DNA of 64,000 nucleotides from positions 3,348,001 to 3,412,000 of the forward strand of contig NZ_OZ253579.1 in NCBI RefSeq assembly GCF_965263005.1. Reading direction: 5' to 3'. The notes under the pieces were generated by a model. That model saw only the letters and a list, made by a program, of their open reading frames with translations, was not told the origin of the DNA and searched no databases. Below are positions 32,919-41,107 of this stretch, piece by piece. How positions within the stretch are numbered: position 1 is the stretch's first letter; the number at the start of each line of letters is the position of its first letter. The position numbers and the translations under genes are program-made. Source of the stretch: Rariloculus sp965263005 (GTDB taxonomy: Bacteria; Pseudomonadota; Gammaproteobacteria; Steroidobacterales; Rariloculaceae).

Positions 32919-33830
32919 GTGAACCGGGACAACCGCCCCGACGTGGCTGCACAACGGCCGCACGGGCAACACGAGGTGTCGACCGAAGTCCGGTCATGGC
33001 TTCAGCAACCGCTTCGACGCGAATGGCTCGACGCAGTACTTCCCCCCAGCCACCGTCTCCGCTTCCGGCCCGACGACCGACGCCGGCCCTGGGTCCTCAA
33101 ACCGGGCGACGGCGCCGACAGCCGACCCCGGGCCTTCGAGACCTGCGACGACGCACTCGCGCACGCCACCGCCGCGCTCGGCTGGACGGCCCAGGACCTG
33201 GAGGCACGGTTCCTCGCCTATTACCGGCACGTCCACGCGTACGTGGCATCCGGCCCCGATCGCAACGCCTGGGCCCATGGCCCCGATCCAATTCACGACG
33301 TCTACCTGGCCGATTTCAAGCTCGATCGGCGCGGGCCCTGCGCGGCGAGCATCGTCGACGCCACGTCGGGCCAATGCATCGATCGCGTCAGCCTCGAACC
33401 CGGTACCGGCCTCGGGCTCGCGGCCGCCGACATGCTGGTGGATGGTCTCGATCCCGACGACATCGTGCTGCGCGGCCTGTACTACGATCCCGTATCGGCC
33501 ACCCTGACGTTCGACGAACACGAGGCGCTGGCCGGGCGGTTCATCGCGCAGGGGCAGGACGTCGTCGAGATCGAAACCGAGCGGCTCAGCCGGCTCGAAC
33601 TCGAGCCCGCGACGCCGGCCCTTCCCGACATCCTCAAGGCGGTCCGCCGGGGGGAGGCGATCATCGAACGCATCGGCACGGCGCTCGTCCATGCCGGTCG
33701 AAGCGGCCCACACGAACGGGCTCGGCTCTTCGTTGACGCGGCCGACCTGGTGCGCCTCGCTTACCGCCTCGCCGAATGGCAAGCGCCTGTCGAGTCCATC
33801 GATCGTGAGAGAAAAAAGGACAAAGCCTGA
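32919..33830 (+). CDS. Hypothetical mobile-element protein
   Basis: 303 aa from the GTG at 32919, which has an AAGGAGACGATACC ribosome binding site; an upstream in-frame extension lacks one. No recognised domain. The middle has YLADFKLDRRGPCAASIVD and GLYYDPVSATLTFDEHE; the end is a charged helix (ESIDRERKKDKA). Codon use and ribosome binding site match its neighbours. The stop abuts a decayed, convergent nuclease remnant. Confidence 0.65.
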   Translation: MNRDNRPDVAAQRPHGQHEVSTEVRSWLQQPLRREWLDAVLPPSHRLRFRPDDRRRPWVLKPGDGADSRPRAFETCDDALAHATAALGWTAQDLEARFLAYYRHVHAYVASGPDRNAWAHGPDPIHDVYLADFKLDRRGPCAASIVDATSGQCIDRVSLEPGTGLGLAAADMLVDGLDPDDIVLRGLYYDPVSATLTFDEHEALAGRFIAQGQDVVEIETERLSRLELEPATPALPDILKAVRRGEAIIERIGTALVHAGRSGPHERARLFVDAADLVRLAYRLAEWQAPVESIDRERKKDKA

Positions 33831-34125
33831 GTGTCGCGAAAGAATTCGCTAACTTCGGTTGTATGACGCTCCCGCTCGACTGCCACGCCGTCTTTATGGA
33901 AGTTCTCGACGTTCGCGCCCGACCGCAGAAACTCTTCCAGGTTTTTTCGTTCTGCTTCCCCGGGTTTCCGATGGTCCAGTAGCGCTGCCAGAAATCGGGA
34001 GTGCAGATTGACTTCGTCGCTTGCGCTCGGCAGCACGGAGAAGATGTTGAACGATTCCGGCCGGCCTCATGCCGCTCATGCCGCCGCGCCGCCTTAGCCA
34101 ACAACACTCGGTACTCATCGATCAT
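33830..34125 (-). pseudogene. PD-(D/E)XK-type nuclease gene, N-terminal remnant with frameshift
   Basis: Starts MIDEYRVLLAKAARRHERHE, then a frame change at about 34040 leads to SFNIFSVLPSASDEVNLHSR, FLAALLDHRKPGEAERKNLE. That is the typical first 90 residues of PD-(D/E)XK family defence nucleases. The catalytic part is missing: homology ends where the gene meets the convergent CDS at 33830. Lower GC than the surroundings. Functionally dead. Confidence 0.6.
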
Positions 34126-34348
34126 CGCGAAGTTCCCGCATCGCGTTCTGAAGCTCGCCGCACGCACCCACCGAAAACGAGATTGATGCTCCTCTTAATC
34201 CGTATTGCCGTCACATCGCTCCTGCCCGTGTCTTCACCCGACACCGCTCCCCGGTGAGTTCGCCGCTCAAGCGAACAATTGCCCTTCAATCCGCCACAAA
34301 CCGACTTGGACGCCCGGTGCTCGCGCGGCACCTGCCGCCGCCTCTCGA
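34126..34348. other. Intergenic region between nuclease remnant and GyrI-like gene
   Basis: About 220 bases, no gene seen; probably the former promoter of the nuclease remnant. Confidence 0.35.
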
Positions 34349-34915
34349 TCAGCCGTGCCCTCTTCCCCGCAGCGGCACGCACAGGTCCGTCGCCAGGTGC
34401 TCCGGCGACGCCGTATCATGCGGCGTGTTGCGATACAGCTCCATGCACGGGCGCCCGTCGACTGCCTCCCCGCTTTCCGGCAACCACGCTCCGAACAGCC
34501 ACCGGTACGCCTCGTCAATACCCTCATGGGAACCCTTCAGCCGGTAGACCCCGTAGCGACCGCCGCCCACGGGACCGGTCTCGATACCGGGTGGCGGCAC
34601 GGCCTCGGTGCGCAGCTCCACGCACACGTCCGAGCGCAGCCGCTCCGGCGCGACGGCGTTGGGGTTGTCGTGGGAGAGCGTCAGGACCCGGCCGGTCGGG
34701 GCGCCCACGCTCGCGGCCCACTTGAACAGTCGCTCGAAACACGGCCGTACCTCCGCGTAGGGGCCCACGTGACGGATGCGGGCCACGTGCATGTCCTTGA
34801 ACGTCTCGATACGAACGTCGATGACGGATTCCCCCTCAAGCGGCGGATCGCGTGCGACCCGGGCGCGGAGTTTACCGCAACCATTGCGCTGACAGCCGAT
34901 GCTCGAGACGGCCAA
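34349..34915 (-). CDS. GyrI/SbmC-like effector-binding domain protein
   Basis: Up to 188 aa. The C-terminal ~155 residues match the GyrI-like small-molecule-binding fold: VRIETFKDMHVARIRHVGPY, then SHDNPNAVAPERLRSDVCVE, GGRYGVYRLKGSHEGIDEAYR and CMELYRNTPHD. This fold occurs alone (SbmC/GyrI, protecting gyrase) or at the end of AraC regulators. The start is uncertain: the only upstream start in frame is a TTG at 34913-34915, and where family proteins begin the codon is GTC rather than GTG. The start may therefore be mutated. Orientation opposes the neighbouring genes, suggesting a separate insertion. Confidence 0.72.
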   Translation of the reverse strand: MAVSSIGCQRNGCGKLRARVARDPPLEGESVIDVRIETFKDMHVARIRHVGPYAEVRPCFERLFKWAASVGAPTGRVLTLSHDNPNAVAPERLRSDVCVELRTEAVPPPGIETGPVGGGRYGVYRLKGSHEGIDEAYRWLFGAWLPESGEAVDGRPCMELYRNTPHDTASPEHLATDLCVPLRGRGHG

Positions 34916-35011
34916 CGGCGATCGGGAGAAGCCTGAAGGGGGCGAGCGCCCCGGGGCGGAGAGAGTTTTCCGACCCCGGGGGAATTCCGATCCAACTGCT
35001 GGAGTTTCACC

Positions 35012-35218
35012 ATGTCACCGTATCCGATCGACACGCCGCTTGACTTCAATCGCGACACACCCACCGAGGGCATCGCCGACGCCCGCGATTTCGAACCGTG
35101 CCCGAACGGCCTGGACGAGCCGTTCCGTTTCAACACCGAATCGCTCCTCGCCGAGATCGGCCTTTCCGCTCAGGCGGTCCGGGAAATTCAACCCCGCTCG
35201 TCCGATCCGGGCCTCTGA
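35012..35218 (+). CDS. Small hypothetical protein before ssb
   Basis: 68 aa from ATG 35012 (CTGGAGTTTCACC upstream). Reads LDFNRDTPTEGIADARDFEP and FNTESLLAEIGLSAQAVREI. No known family. The ribosome binding site matches the pattern of the other element genes. Confidence 0.55.
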   Translation: MSPYPIDTPLDFNRDTPTEGIADARDFEPCPNGLDEPFRFNTESLLAEIGLSAQAVREIQPRSSDPGL

Positions 35219-35323
35219 GAGTGGGGGCGAAGCCCCTGGAGGGTGAATCGGGGGCGGGGTCGAGAGAGACCGTTCCCGGTTCATCAACCCTTTGTCATTA
35301 ACCAGTACCTCAGGAGATCTACC

Positions 35324-35797
35324 ATGTTTGGTTTGAATCGTGCAGAAGTCATCGGACGCCTCGGCGCCGATGTCACCGTCAACCACCTCACCAGCGGCGG
35401 CCGTGTGGCGAACATGTCCATCGCCACGGACGAGAGCTACCTCGACCGCAACTCCGGCGACCGCCAGGAGCGCACCGAGTGGCACCGGATCGTCACCTTC
35501 CAGCCCGGGCTGATCGACATGCTCGAGAAGCACGCCACGAAGGGACGGCTCGTCTACGTCTCCGGCACGCTGCAGACGCGGCGCTGGAGGAAGGACGGGG
35601 AAGAGTCGGATCGGTTCTCCACCGAGATCCGGCTGGCTCCGGGCGGGCGCGTCCAGTTCCTGGACAAGCCCAACGGCGCCAACGGCAACGGCACGCCCGC
35701 GGCCCAGGCGACGGGTTCGGACAACGGTTCCGTCGCCTCCGGCGGCGTGACCGATCCGGCTCCCGCCACCCAGGACGACGACGACATCCCGTTCTAG
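35324..35797 (+). CDS. ssb: Single-stranded DNA-binding protein
   Basis: 157 aa from ATG 35324 (CAGGAGATCTACC upstream). OB fold of the SSB family: NRAEVIGRLGADVTVNHLTS, then RTEWHRIVTF and YVSGTLQTRRWRKDG. A Gly/Ala/Asn-rich linker and the acidic C-terminal tip DDDDIPF, the docking tail for replication and repair partners, complete it. Element-borne SSBs support single-stranded transfer intermediates. A strong terminator follows, so this ends the transcription unit. Confidence 0.95.
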   Translation: MFGLNRAEVIGRLGADVTVNHLTSGGRVANMSIATDESYLDRNSGDRQERTEWHRIVTFQPGLIDMLEKHATKGRLVYVSGTLQTRRWRKDGEESDRFSTEIRLAPGGRVQFLDKPNGANGNGTPAAQATGSDNGSVASGGVTDPAPATQDDDDIPF

Positions 35798-35816
35798 TCT
35801 GAGCGTCCGCGCCCCT

Positions 35817-35862
35817 TGGGGCCGGCCTCCGCCATTCCTCGGCGGGGGTCGGCCCCATTTTT
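35817..35862 (+). terminator. Rho-independent terminator after ssb
   Basis: 17-base imperfect stem TGGGGCCGGCCTCCGCC (35817-35833) / GGCGGGGGTCGGCCCCA (35841-35857) followed by TTTTT. Confidence 0.88.
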
Positions 35863-36010
35863 CGTGCACGCGGGGCACGTTTCTCCCCCACTGCCGTTTC
35901 GCAGCCGCCGCCCGAGCACGTTGAGCTTGGGCGGGGGCGATTCGCGGTGTTGGAGAGAGAGCCGACCCTCCACCGCGCCCTGTCTCCCCTCACCCACGGA
36001 GGAACCGACC

Positions 36011-36580
36011 ATGACGAACCCTGCCACGCCTTCACCCCGCCGCCTGAGTTACGCGGGCATCGGTGCGCGCCGCACGCCGCCGGGTGTGCTCGCCGACATG
36101 ACCCGCATCGCCCGCTGGCTGCACCGCACCGGCTGGCACCTCAACTCCGGCGGCGCCGCCGGGGCCGACCGGGCCTTTGCCGATGGGGCGCCCGCCGATG
36201 CACGGACCCTGTTCCTGCCCTGGCCCGGGTACAACGGCCACACCGGCGCCGACTGCCGAACCCTCTCGCGCACCGAGCGTTCCGCCGCCGAGAGACTCGC
36301 CGCACAGCTGCATCCGGCCTGGGCGCGCTGTTCCCGGGGCGTCCGTGCGCTCCATGCCCGCAATGCCGCCATCGTGCTCGGCGCAGGCCTCGATCGCCAC
36401 GTCGACGCGGTGGTGTGCTGGACGCCAGAGGGCCAGATCGTCGGCGGCACGGGGATCGCCCTGCTCATGGCCGGCCTCGCGGGCGTGCCCGTGCTGAACC
36501 TGGCCGTGCAATCGCCCCGCGAGGCCTGCCTCTTTCTCCGCAAGCGTCGTCACGCCTTCCAGTCGAGGGCCCGCCGATGA
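36011..36580 (+). CDS. SLOG/DprA-like Rossmann-fold nucleotide-binding protein
   Basis: 189 aa from ATG 36011 (CGGAGGAACCGACC upstream). SLOG/LOG-superfamily features: LSYAGIGARRTPPGVLADM, LNSGGAAGADRAFADGA, and GGTGIALLMAGLAGVPVLNL. This fold binds or processes nucleotide-derived ligands; relatives act as sensors in conflict systems. It is the first gene of a four-gene operon: it overlaps the NADAR gene (ATGA at 36577-36580), which is in turn coupled to DUF4326 and AlkB. Confidence 0.78.
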   Translation: MTNPATPSPRRLSYAGIGARRTPPGVLADMTRIARWLHRTGWHLNSGGAAGADRAFADGAPADARTLFLPWPGYNGHTGADCRTLSRTERSAAERLAAQLHPAWARCSRGVRALHARNAAIVLGAGLDRHVDAVVCWTPEGQIVGGTGIALLMAGLAGVPVLNLAVQSPREACLFLRKRRHAFQSRARR

Positions 36581-37173
36581 GAACCTACGACCGCCATGCC
36601 GTCTGCGCGTTTCGCTACACCCGGGCCATCTGGGGCGGGTTCAGCAACTTCTACCCGCTCGAGTGTCCCATCCACGCCGGGCCGTGGCTGTTCCACACCG
36701 CCGAGGCGCTGTATCAGGCGTGCAAGCATCCGCACCGCCCCGACATCCAGGCGCGCATCGCCCACGCCCCCTCGCCGAAGGCCGCCAAGGCCATCGCGCG
36801 CGCCGCGCCGCTCGGCCCCGGCTGGGACGCGCGGCGCGCCGACGCCATGCGCTGGGTGCTGCGCATGAAGCGCGAGGCACAGCCCGGGCCGGTTGACCGG
36901 TGGCTGGACGCCACCGGCGAGCGGCCCATCGTGGAGGTCTCCGTGCACGATGCCTGGTGGGGCGCGCGCCCGGTGGGCGAGCGCTACCTCGGGCGCAACG
37001 TCCTCGGGCGGCTGTGGATGGAATTGCGGCAGCACGTGCGCGAATCCGATCCCGCCGCCCGCGCCCCTGTCTGGGCGCGGCGCCTTGACCTCGGGCCCCT
37101 GTCGGGCGCACAGGCCCCGGTGCTCGCGGGCAGCGCCCGCTGGGTAAGCTCGTTGGAAGGAGAGGGAGTATGA
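36577..37173 (+). CDS. NADAR family protein (YbiA-like)
   Basis: 198 aa, overlapping the SLOG gene by 4 bases. Family signature is unmistakable: AIWGGFSNFYPLECP, then WLFHTAEALYQACKHP, WDARRADAMRWVLRMKR and RYLGRNVLGRLWMELR. NADAR enzymes act as N-glycosidases on riboflavin intermediates or, in DarT/DarG-type systems, remove ADP-ribose from guanine bases in DNA. In this operon a DNA-repair or anti-toxin role is plausible (inference). Its stop overlaps the ATG of DUF4326 (ATGA at 37170-37173). Confidence 0.9.
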   Translation: MRTYDRHAVCAFRYTRAIWGGFSNFYPLECPIHAGPWLFHTAEALYQACKHPHRPDIQARIAHAPSPKAAKAIARAAPLGPGWDARRADAMRWVLRMKREAQPGPVDRWLDATGERPIVEVSVHDAWWGARPVGERYLGRNVLGRLWMELRQHVRESDPAARAPVWARRLDLGPLSGAQAPVLAGSARWVSSLEGEGV

Positions 37174-37487
37174 CCACCGTCATCAACATCCGGCACGGCC
37201 GCGCGGTTCTGGAGGAACCCGACGTCGTGCGCATCGACCGCGCCACGAAGTGGGGCAATCCCTTCGTCATCGGCCGCGACGGCGACCGGGCCCGGGTCAT
37301 CGCGAAGTACCGCGCCCGGCTGTGGCGCGAGATCCGCGCCGACCACATCGGCCTCGACGAACTCGCGGCCCTGCTCGGCAAGCGCCTTATGTGCTGGTGC
37401 GCGCCCGAGCCGTGCCACGGCGATGTGCTCGCCGAGGCTGCCCGCTGGGCCAGCGAACAACTGCGCCCCCGCCGGAGACTCCCATGA
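37170..37487 (+). CDS. DUF4326 family protein
   Basis: 105 aa. DUF4326 hallmarks: TKWGNPFVIGRDGDR, YRARLWREI, and the Cys/His pair LMCWCAPEPCHGDVLAEAA. Function unknown; DUF4326 domains often accompany NADAR or SLOG domains in nucleotide-based conflict systems. It is coupled on both sides: ATGA with NADAR upstream, and its TGA overlaps the ATG of alkB downstream (37484-37487). Confidence 0.85.
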   Translation: MTTVINIRHGRAVLEEPDVVRIDRATKWGNPFVIGRDGDRARVIAKYRARLWREIRADHIGLDELAALLGKRLMCWCAPEPCHGDVLAEAARWASEQLRPRRRLP

Positions 37488-38053
37488 TCGCCCGTACACC
37501 CGACATCCTGGACGACGGCGCGCTCGTCGTGCCCGACTTCGTCACGCCCGCCGAGGAGCACCGCATCCTCGAACGGATTGCTTCTGCGCCGTGGCTTCGC
37601 GACCTCAACCGCCGCGTGCAGCACTACGGCTTCCGGTACGACTACACCAGCCCCGGCGCCCGCGCGCCGGCCGCGCCGTTCCCGCTGTGGACGGAGCACA
37701 TGGCCCGGCGGTTGCTGGAATACTTCAGGGGCGTGCTGCCGACCCAGTGCATCGTGAACGAATACCGGCCCGGGCAGGGCATCGGCATGCACACCGATCA
37801 CCGCGATTTCGGCGCCGCCGTCGCGTCGCTGTCGCTTGCCGACGACTGGCCGATGCGGTTCCGTCCCCGCAACGCCCGCCCGTACGTCCGCCACGGCGCG
37901 CCGGGCGACCGTGTCCTGACGCTGCCGCGCCGCTCGGTCCTGGTGCTTCGCCAGCGGGCCAGGGCCGAGTGGATGCACGGCATCGATCCCTCGGACACCG
38001 CCAGCCGGCGCGCCACACGGGTCTCGGCCACGTTCCGTACGCTCGCGGGCTGA
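37484..38053 (+). CDS. AlkB-like 2OG/Fe(II) dioxygenase
   Basis: 189 aa. AlkB-type oxygenases remove alkyl groups from DNA or RNA bases. Visible: iron ligands His103 and Asp105 in GMHTDHRDFG, a later His in WMHGIDP, the substrate-loop QHYGFRYDYT, and the Arg pair RRATRVSATFR for 2-oxoglutarate. NEYRPGQGIG precedes the iron site as in the family. It is the last gene of the coupled SLOG-NADAR-DUF4326-AlkB operon, which suggests a shared task in repairing or demodifying the element's DNA (inference). Confidence 0.87.
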   Translation: MIARTPDILDDGALVVPDFVTPAEEHRILERIASAPWLRDLNRRVQHYGFRYDYTSPGARAPAAPFPLWTEHMARRLLEYFRGVLPTQCIVNEYRPGQGIGMHTDHRDFGAAVASLSLADDWPMRFRPRNARPYVRHGAPGDRVLTLPRRSVLVLRQRARAEWMHGIDPSDTASRRATRVSATFRTLAG

Positions 38054-38128
38054 CGAGCCCGCGCCGGAACGCCGCCGAGAGGTCGAGTCGGGCCGGTAGC
38101 CGGGTGCCGTCTTTCACCCGGAGTCCCG

Positions 38129-39109
38129 ATGAATGCCTCGACCGCCTCAGCGCTGCTGGCGCAGCGCGCCGAATCCGTCTGTGCCAGGTACCTGCCCCAC
38201 GGGAGGAAGCAGGGGAGGTACTGGTGCGCCGGCGATGTACGAGGAACCCCGGGCCGGTCGCTCTTCGTGCGCCTCGCCCCGCCGGGCATTCCAGGCAAGT
38301 TCACCGACGCGGCCACCGGCGAGCACGGCGATCTGCTCGATCTCATCCGGCTCGCCACCGGCGCGCGCTCGCTGCGCGAGGCGCTGGCCGAGGCGCGCCG
38401 GTTCCTGGCGCAGCCCGTCCCGCCCGCCGCATCCCGGCCCGGCACCTACGACCGCGCCCAGGCGGCCCGCAACCTCTGGGACCGCTGTCGCCCCATCGAT
38501 GGCACCCATGCCGAGGCTTACCTCAGGGCTCGGGCCATTCACCGCTGCCGGTTCCCGGCCTTGCGGTTCCACCCCTCGCTGCCGTACCGCCCCGACACCG
38601 GCGGCTGGCGGCGTTATCCTGCGCTCGTCGCCGCTGTCACGGCCGATGACGGGAACCTCCGGGGCGTGCACCGCACCTGGCTCGATCCCAGCCGTCCGGC
38701 CAAGGCCCGTGTCTCGCGTCCGCGCAAGGCGCTTGGACGCGTCCACGGGCTTGCAGTCCACTTCGGTGAACCGGACGCCGCATCCGCCCTGCTCGTCGGC
38801 GAGGGCATCGAAACCGTGCTGTCCCTGGTCACGGCGGCGCCCGACACGCTGGCGGCGGCCGCGCTCTCCGCGGGCAGCCTCGGCGCGTTCGTTCCGCCGC
38901 CCGGCCTGTCCCGCTTGCTCATCGCCCAGGATCGGGATGAGGAGGGCGAGCATGCCGCGCTTCGGCTGCAACTGCGTTGCACGCGCCTTGGTATCGCCTC
39001 GGCGGTCATCGTGCCCCAGGGCAACGACTTCAACGACGATCTCGTCACGCTCCGGCCCGAACGCCTCGCTCAATGTCTCGCGCCGCTGGCGATTCGAGCG
39101 CGTACCTGA
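38129..39109 (+). CDS. Toprim-domain plasmid-type primase/helicase-like protein
   Basis: 326 aa from ATG 38129 (CCCGGAGTCCCG upstream). N-terminal CHC2-like zinc-ribbon region (RYWCAGDVRG, GKFTDAATGEHGDLLDLIRL), a middle DUF7146-type part (HAEAYLRARAIHRCRFPALR), and a Toprim domain with VGEGIETVLSL and LLIAQDRDEEGEHAA (the DxD pair). Such proteins prime replication of plasmid or transferred DNA strands. No helicase domain follows. It has its own ribosome binding site 75 bases after alkB. Confidence 0.85.
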   Translation: MNASTASALLAQRAESVCARYLPHGRKQGRYWCAGDVRGTPGRSLFVRLAPPGIPGKFTDAATGEHGDLLDLIRLATGARSLREALAEARRFLAQPVPPAASRPGTYDRAQAARNLWDRCRPIDGTHAEAYLRARAIHRCRFPALRFHPSLPYRPDTGGWRRYPALVAAVTADDGNLRGVHRTWLDPSRPAKARVSRPRKALGRVHGLAVHFGEPDAASALLVGEGIETVLSLVTAAPDTLAAAALSAGSLGAFVPPPGLSRLLIAQDRDEEGEHAALRLQLRCTRLGIASAVIVPQGNDFNDDLVTLRPERLAQCLAPLAIRART

Positions 39110-39343
39110 AAGCGGTGCGGCTTCGCCGAGCTCCAAGGAACCAAGATCCCACCTTCAAACAATTGGCTTCCTACGTGATGTTTTAGTGTGCCACACGTGC
39201 TCACTGCGCCAACCCTCCGGGTCCTCCACTGCGTTGCGGCCCGCGCCTGCGGCGCGCGTGGCTGCGCTGCGCGCGTGCGTCTCAATAAACCATCACTTCG
39301 GAATCCTCCGGGGCGATTCATTCATCTACACAAGGATCAAACG
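39110..39343. other. Intergenic region
   Basis: About 230 bases with no gene recognised; likely contains the promoter of the DUF2493 gene. Confidence 0.35.
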
Positions 39344-40261
39344 ATGTACACACTCGAACACACTCAGGCCGTCTCTCCCACCGCCGTCATCTGCGAGAAC
39401 CTCCAGCAATTCGGCGGAGCCCCGGCCAAGGGCGACCCCGATCCCCGCGCCGTCTGGGATTGCGAGGAAGCCTTCGCCGGCCTCGACAACATCCTCGACA
39501 TACTCGTCGATGAGGTCGCGCCCGACGGCACCCAGCTCGCCGATGAGCGAGAATCGCTACTCTGGGGCTTCGTCAACACGCTGCACATGCAGAGCGTGAG
39601 ATTGGACCGTACGGTCGACCGGCTCTCTCCGGAACTCAAGAACCTGCAGCGCGCCCAGGACGGCACCGAGATCAACGCCTGGGAGCTGGAGCGGATCATC
39701 GAGCGGGCCCGCAACCTCGGCGATCGCCGCGACGCCTTCGAGCAACTGCGCGACGCCGCCGCCGAGCGCTACCGGTCCGACACCGGCAACACCTGGCGCC
39801 CGAGGAACGGTTCGCACACCTCGAGAACGTCCAAGCTGACTTCCGCGGCGATCGATGCCCGCGACTTCCTCCGCGCCCGAGAGAGCAGCAAGACCCAGGC
39901 GCACCTGCCCGAAGGCACGCTCGTGGCCGTCACCGGCTCCAAGCCCGTCGACAACGCCCAGACGATCTGCTCCGCGCTGGACGGCGTCCGCGGCAAGTAC
40001 CCGGACATGGTACTGGTACACGGCGGCGGACCGGGTGCGGAGAAGATCGCGGCGCGCTGGGCCGAGTCCAAGGGCGTGCACCAGGTCGTCTGCCGCCCCG
40101 ACTGGACCGCGCACGGACGGGCCGCGCCGTTCAGAAGAAACGACCAGCTGCTCAGCCTGCTGCCGAAGGGCGTGATCGGCTTCCCCGGCTCCGGGGTCAC
40201 CGAGAACCTCCTCGACAAGGCCGTCCAGCTCGGCATTCCGGTCAAGCGCGTCAAGGTCTAG
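39344..40261 (+). CDS. DUF2493 (SLOG/YspA) domain protein
   Basis: 305 aa from ATG 39344 (AAGGATCAAACG upstream). The first ~180 residues are helical (DRTVDRLSPELKNLQRAQDG, then RIIERARNLGDRR). The last ~120 are a DUF2493/SLOG Rossmann domain: TLVAVTGSKPVDNAQTIC, MVLVHGGGPGAEKIAARWA, FRRNDQLL and GVIGFPGSGVTENLLDKA. DUF2493 proteins are common on integrative elements; the ligand is unknown. A strong terminator follows 15 bases later. Confidence 0.85.
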   Translation: MYTLEHTQAVSPTAVICENLQQFGGAPAKGDPDPRAVWDCEEAFAGLDNILDILVDEVAPDGTQLADERESLLWGFVNTLHMQSVRLDRTVDRLSPELKNLQRAQDGTEINAWELERIIERARNLGDRRDAFEQLRDAAAERYRSDTGNTWRPRNGSHTSRTSKLTSAAIDARDFLRARESSKTQAHLPEGTLVAVTGSKPVDNAQTICSALDGVRGKYPDMVLVHGGGPGAEKIAARWAESKGVHQVVCRPDWTAHGRAAPFRRNDQLLSLLPKGVIGFPGSGVTENLLDKAVQLGIPVKRVKV

Positions 40262-40276
40262 CGGCACAACGCCCCC

Positions 40277-40317
40277 TCGGGCCGCATCGCCACCGCGCGG
40301 TGCGGCCCGATTTTTTT
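40277..40317 (+). terminator. Rho-independent terminator after the DUF2493 gene
   Basis: Perfect 10-base stem TCGGGCCGCA (40277-40286) / TGCGGCCCGA (40301-40310) and seven T. Confidence 0.92.
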
Positions 40318-40439
40318 CGCATCCAGCCCGCCGGCTTGCGCGACTCGACCGGTGGCGAGTGAAGCTCGTGACGAGTGAGCCGCGCGGCGATCGAGAGAGA
40401 GTAGCCACGGCGCCACCCACAGACCATGAGGACACACCG

Positions 40440-40667
40440 ATGAGCAGCATCACCTTCAAACGCGCCGCGGACGATGAATGGCGCATCTACGACCACGACG
40501 GCGATTGCGTCGGAGAGGTCTTCCTCCAGGCCGACATTCTCAACCCCGGCGCTCACTACTACCTGGTCTGGCTCAGCGAAGACCCGCGCGGCTTCGTTCG
40601 CGTTCACGATCGCTCGCGCGTTCGCGAGGTGGCTCAGCAACGCCTCGACTCGCACCCTTACGGGTAG
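40440..40667 (+). CDS. Small hypothetical protein
   Basis: 75 aa from ATG 40440 (TGAGGACACACCG upstream). Reads ITFKRAADDEWRIYDHDGDC, VGEVFLQADILNPGAHYYLV, with a charged end. Looks like a beta-rich small domain; no family recognised. Confidence 0.6.
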   Translation: MSSITFKRAADDEWRIYDHDGDCVGEVFLQADILNPGAHYYLVWLSEDPRGFVRVHDRSRVREVAQQRLDSHPYG

Positions 40668-40710
40668 TTACCGTGCCGAGCTGCGCCCGTGCACGTCGCT
40701 GTCTCGCGCC

Positions 40711-40770
40711 GGCGTTCGCATTCGCGAACGCCGCCTCCTCACCGCCGCGCCGCGTCACCTCCGGTCAATC
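40711..40770 (+). repeat. Hairpin repeat, copy 1
   Basis: Perfect hairpin GGCGTTCGC-ATTC-GCGAACGCC at 40711-40732, followed by CCTC and CGCCGCG...TC.CCTCCG shared with copy 2 (41050). Confidence 0.7.
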
Positions 40771-41049
40771 CCTTTGGCGGTGCCCGGCGCCTCCGGCGCC
40801 GTGCTCCGCGGCGGCTACGCCGCTCCTGCCTTTACGCTGCCGACGCTGACGCTGAACAGGGTGGTGCCGATGATCGATACGGATTCGCCGTTCCATTCGA
40901 TGAAGCCGGGCGCGTCGCTTCGCGACCGGGCTTCCCTGCCGAGCCCGCTGCGCGGTCTCGGCCCTGCGGGCGGGTATCCCTCGCGCCTCCGGTCGCTTCG
41001 CTCTCTGCGCGCTCCGCTTGCCCGGCGGCTCGCTTCGCTCGCCTTCGCC

Positions 41050-41107
41050 GGCGTTCGCATTCGCGAACGCCACCTTGCTCCCGCCGCGACGTGTCTCCTC
41101 CGCTCAC
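41050..41107 (+). repeat. Hairpin repeat, copy 2
   Basis: Same hairpin at 41050-41071, 339 bases after copy 1, with a related downstream flank. Direct orientation. Confidence 0.7.
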
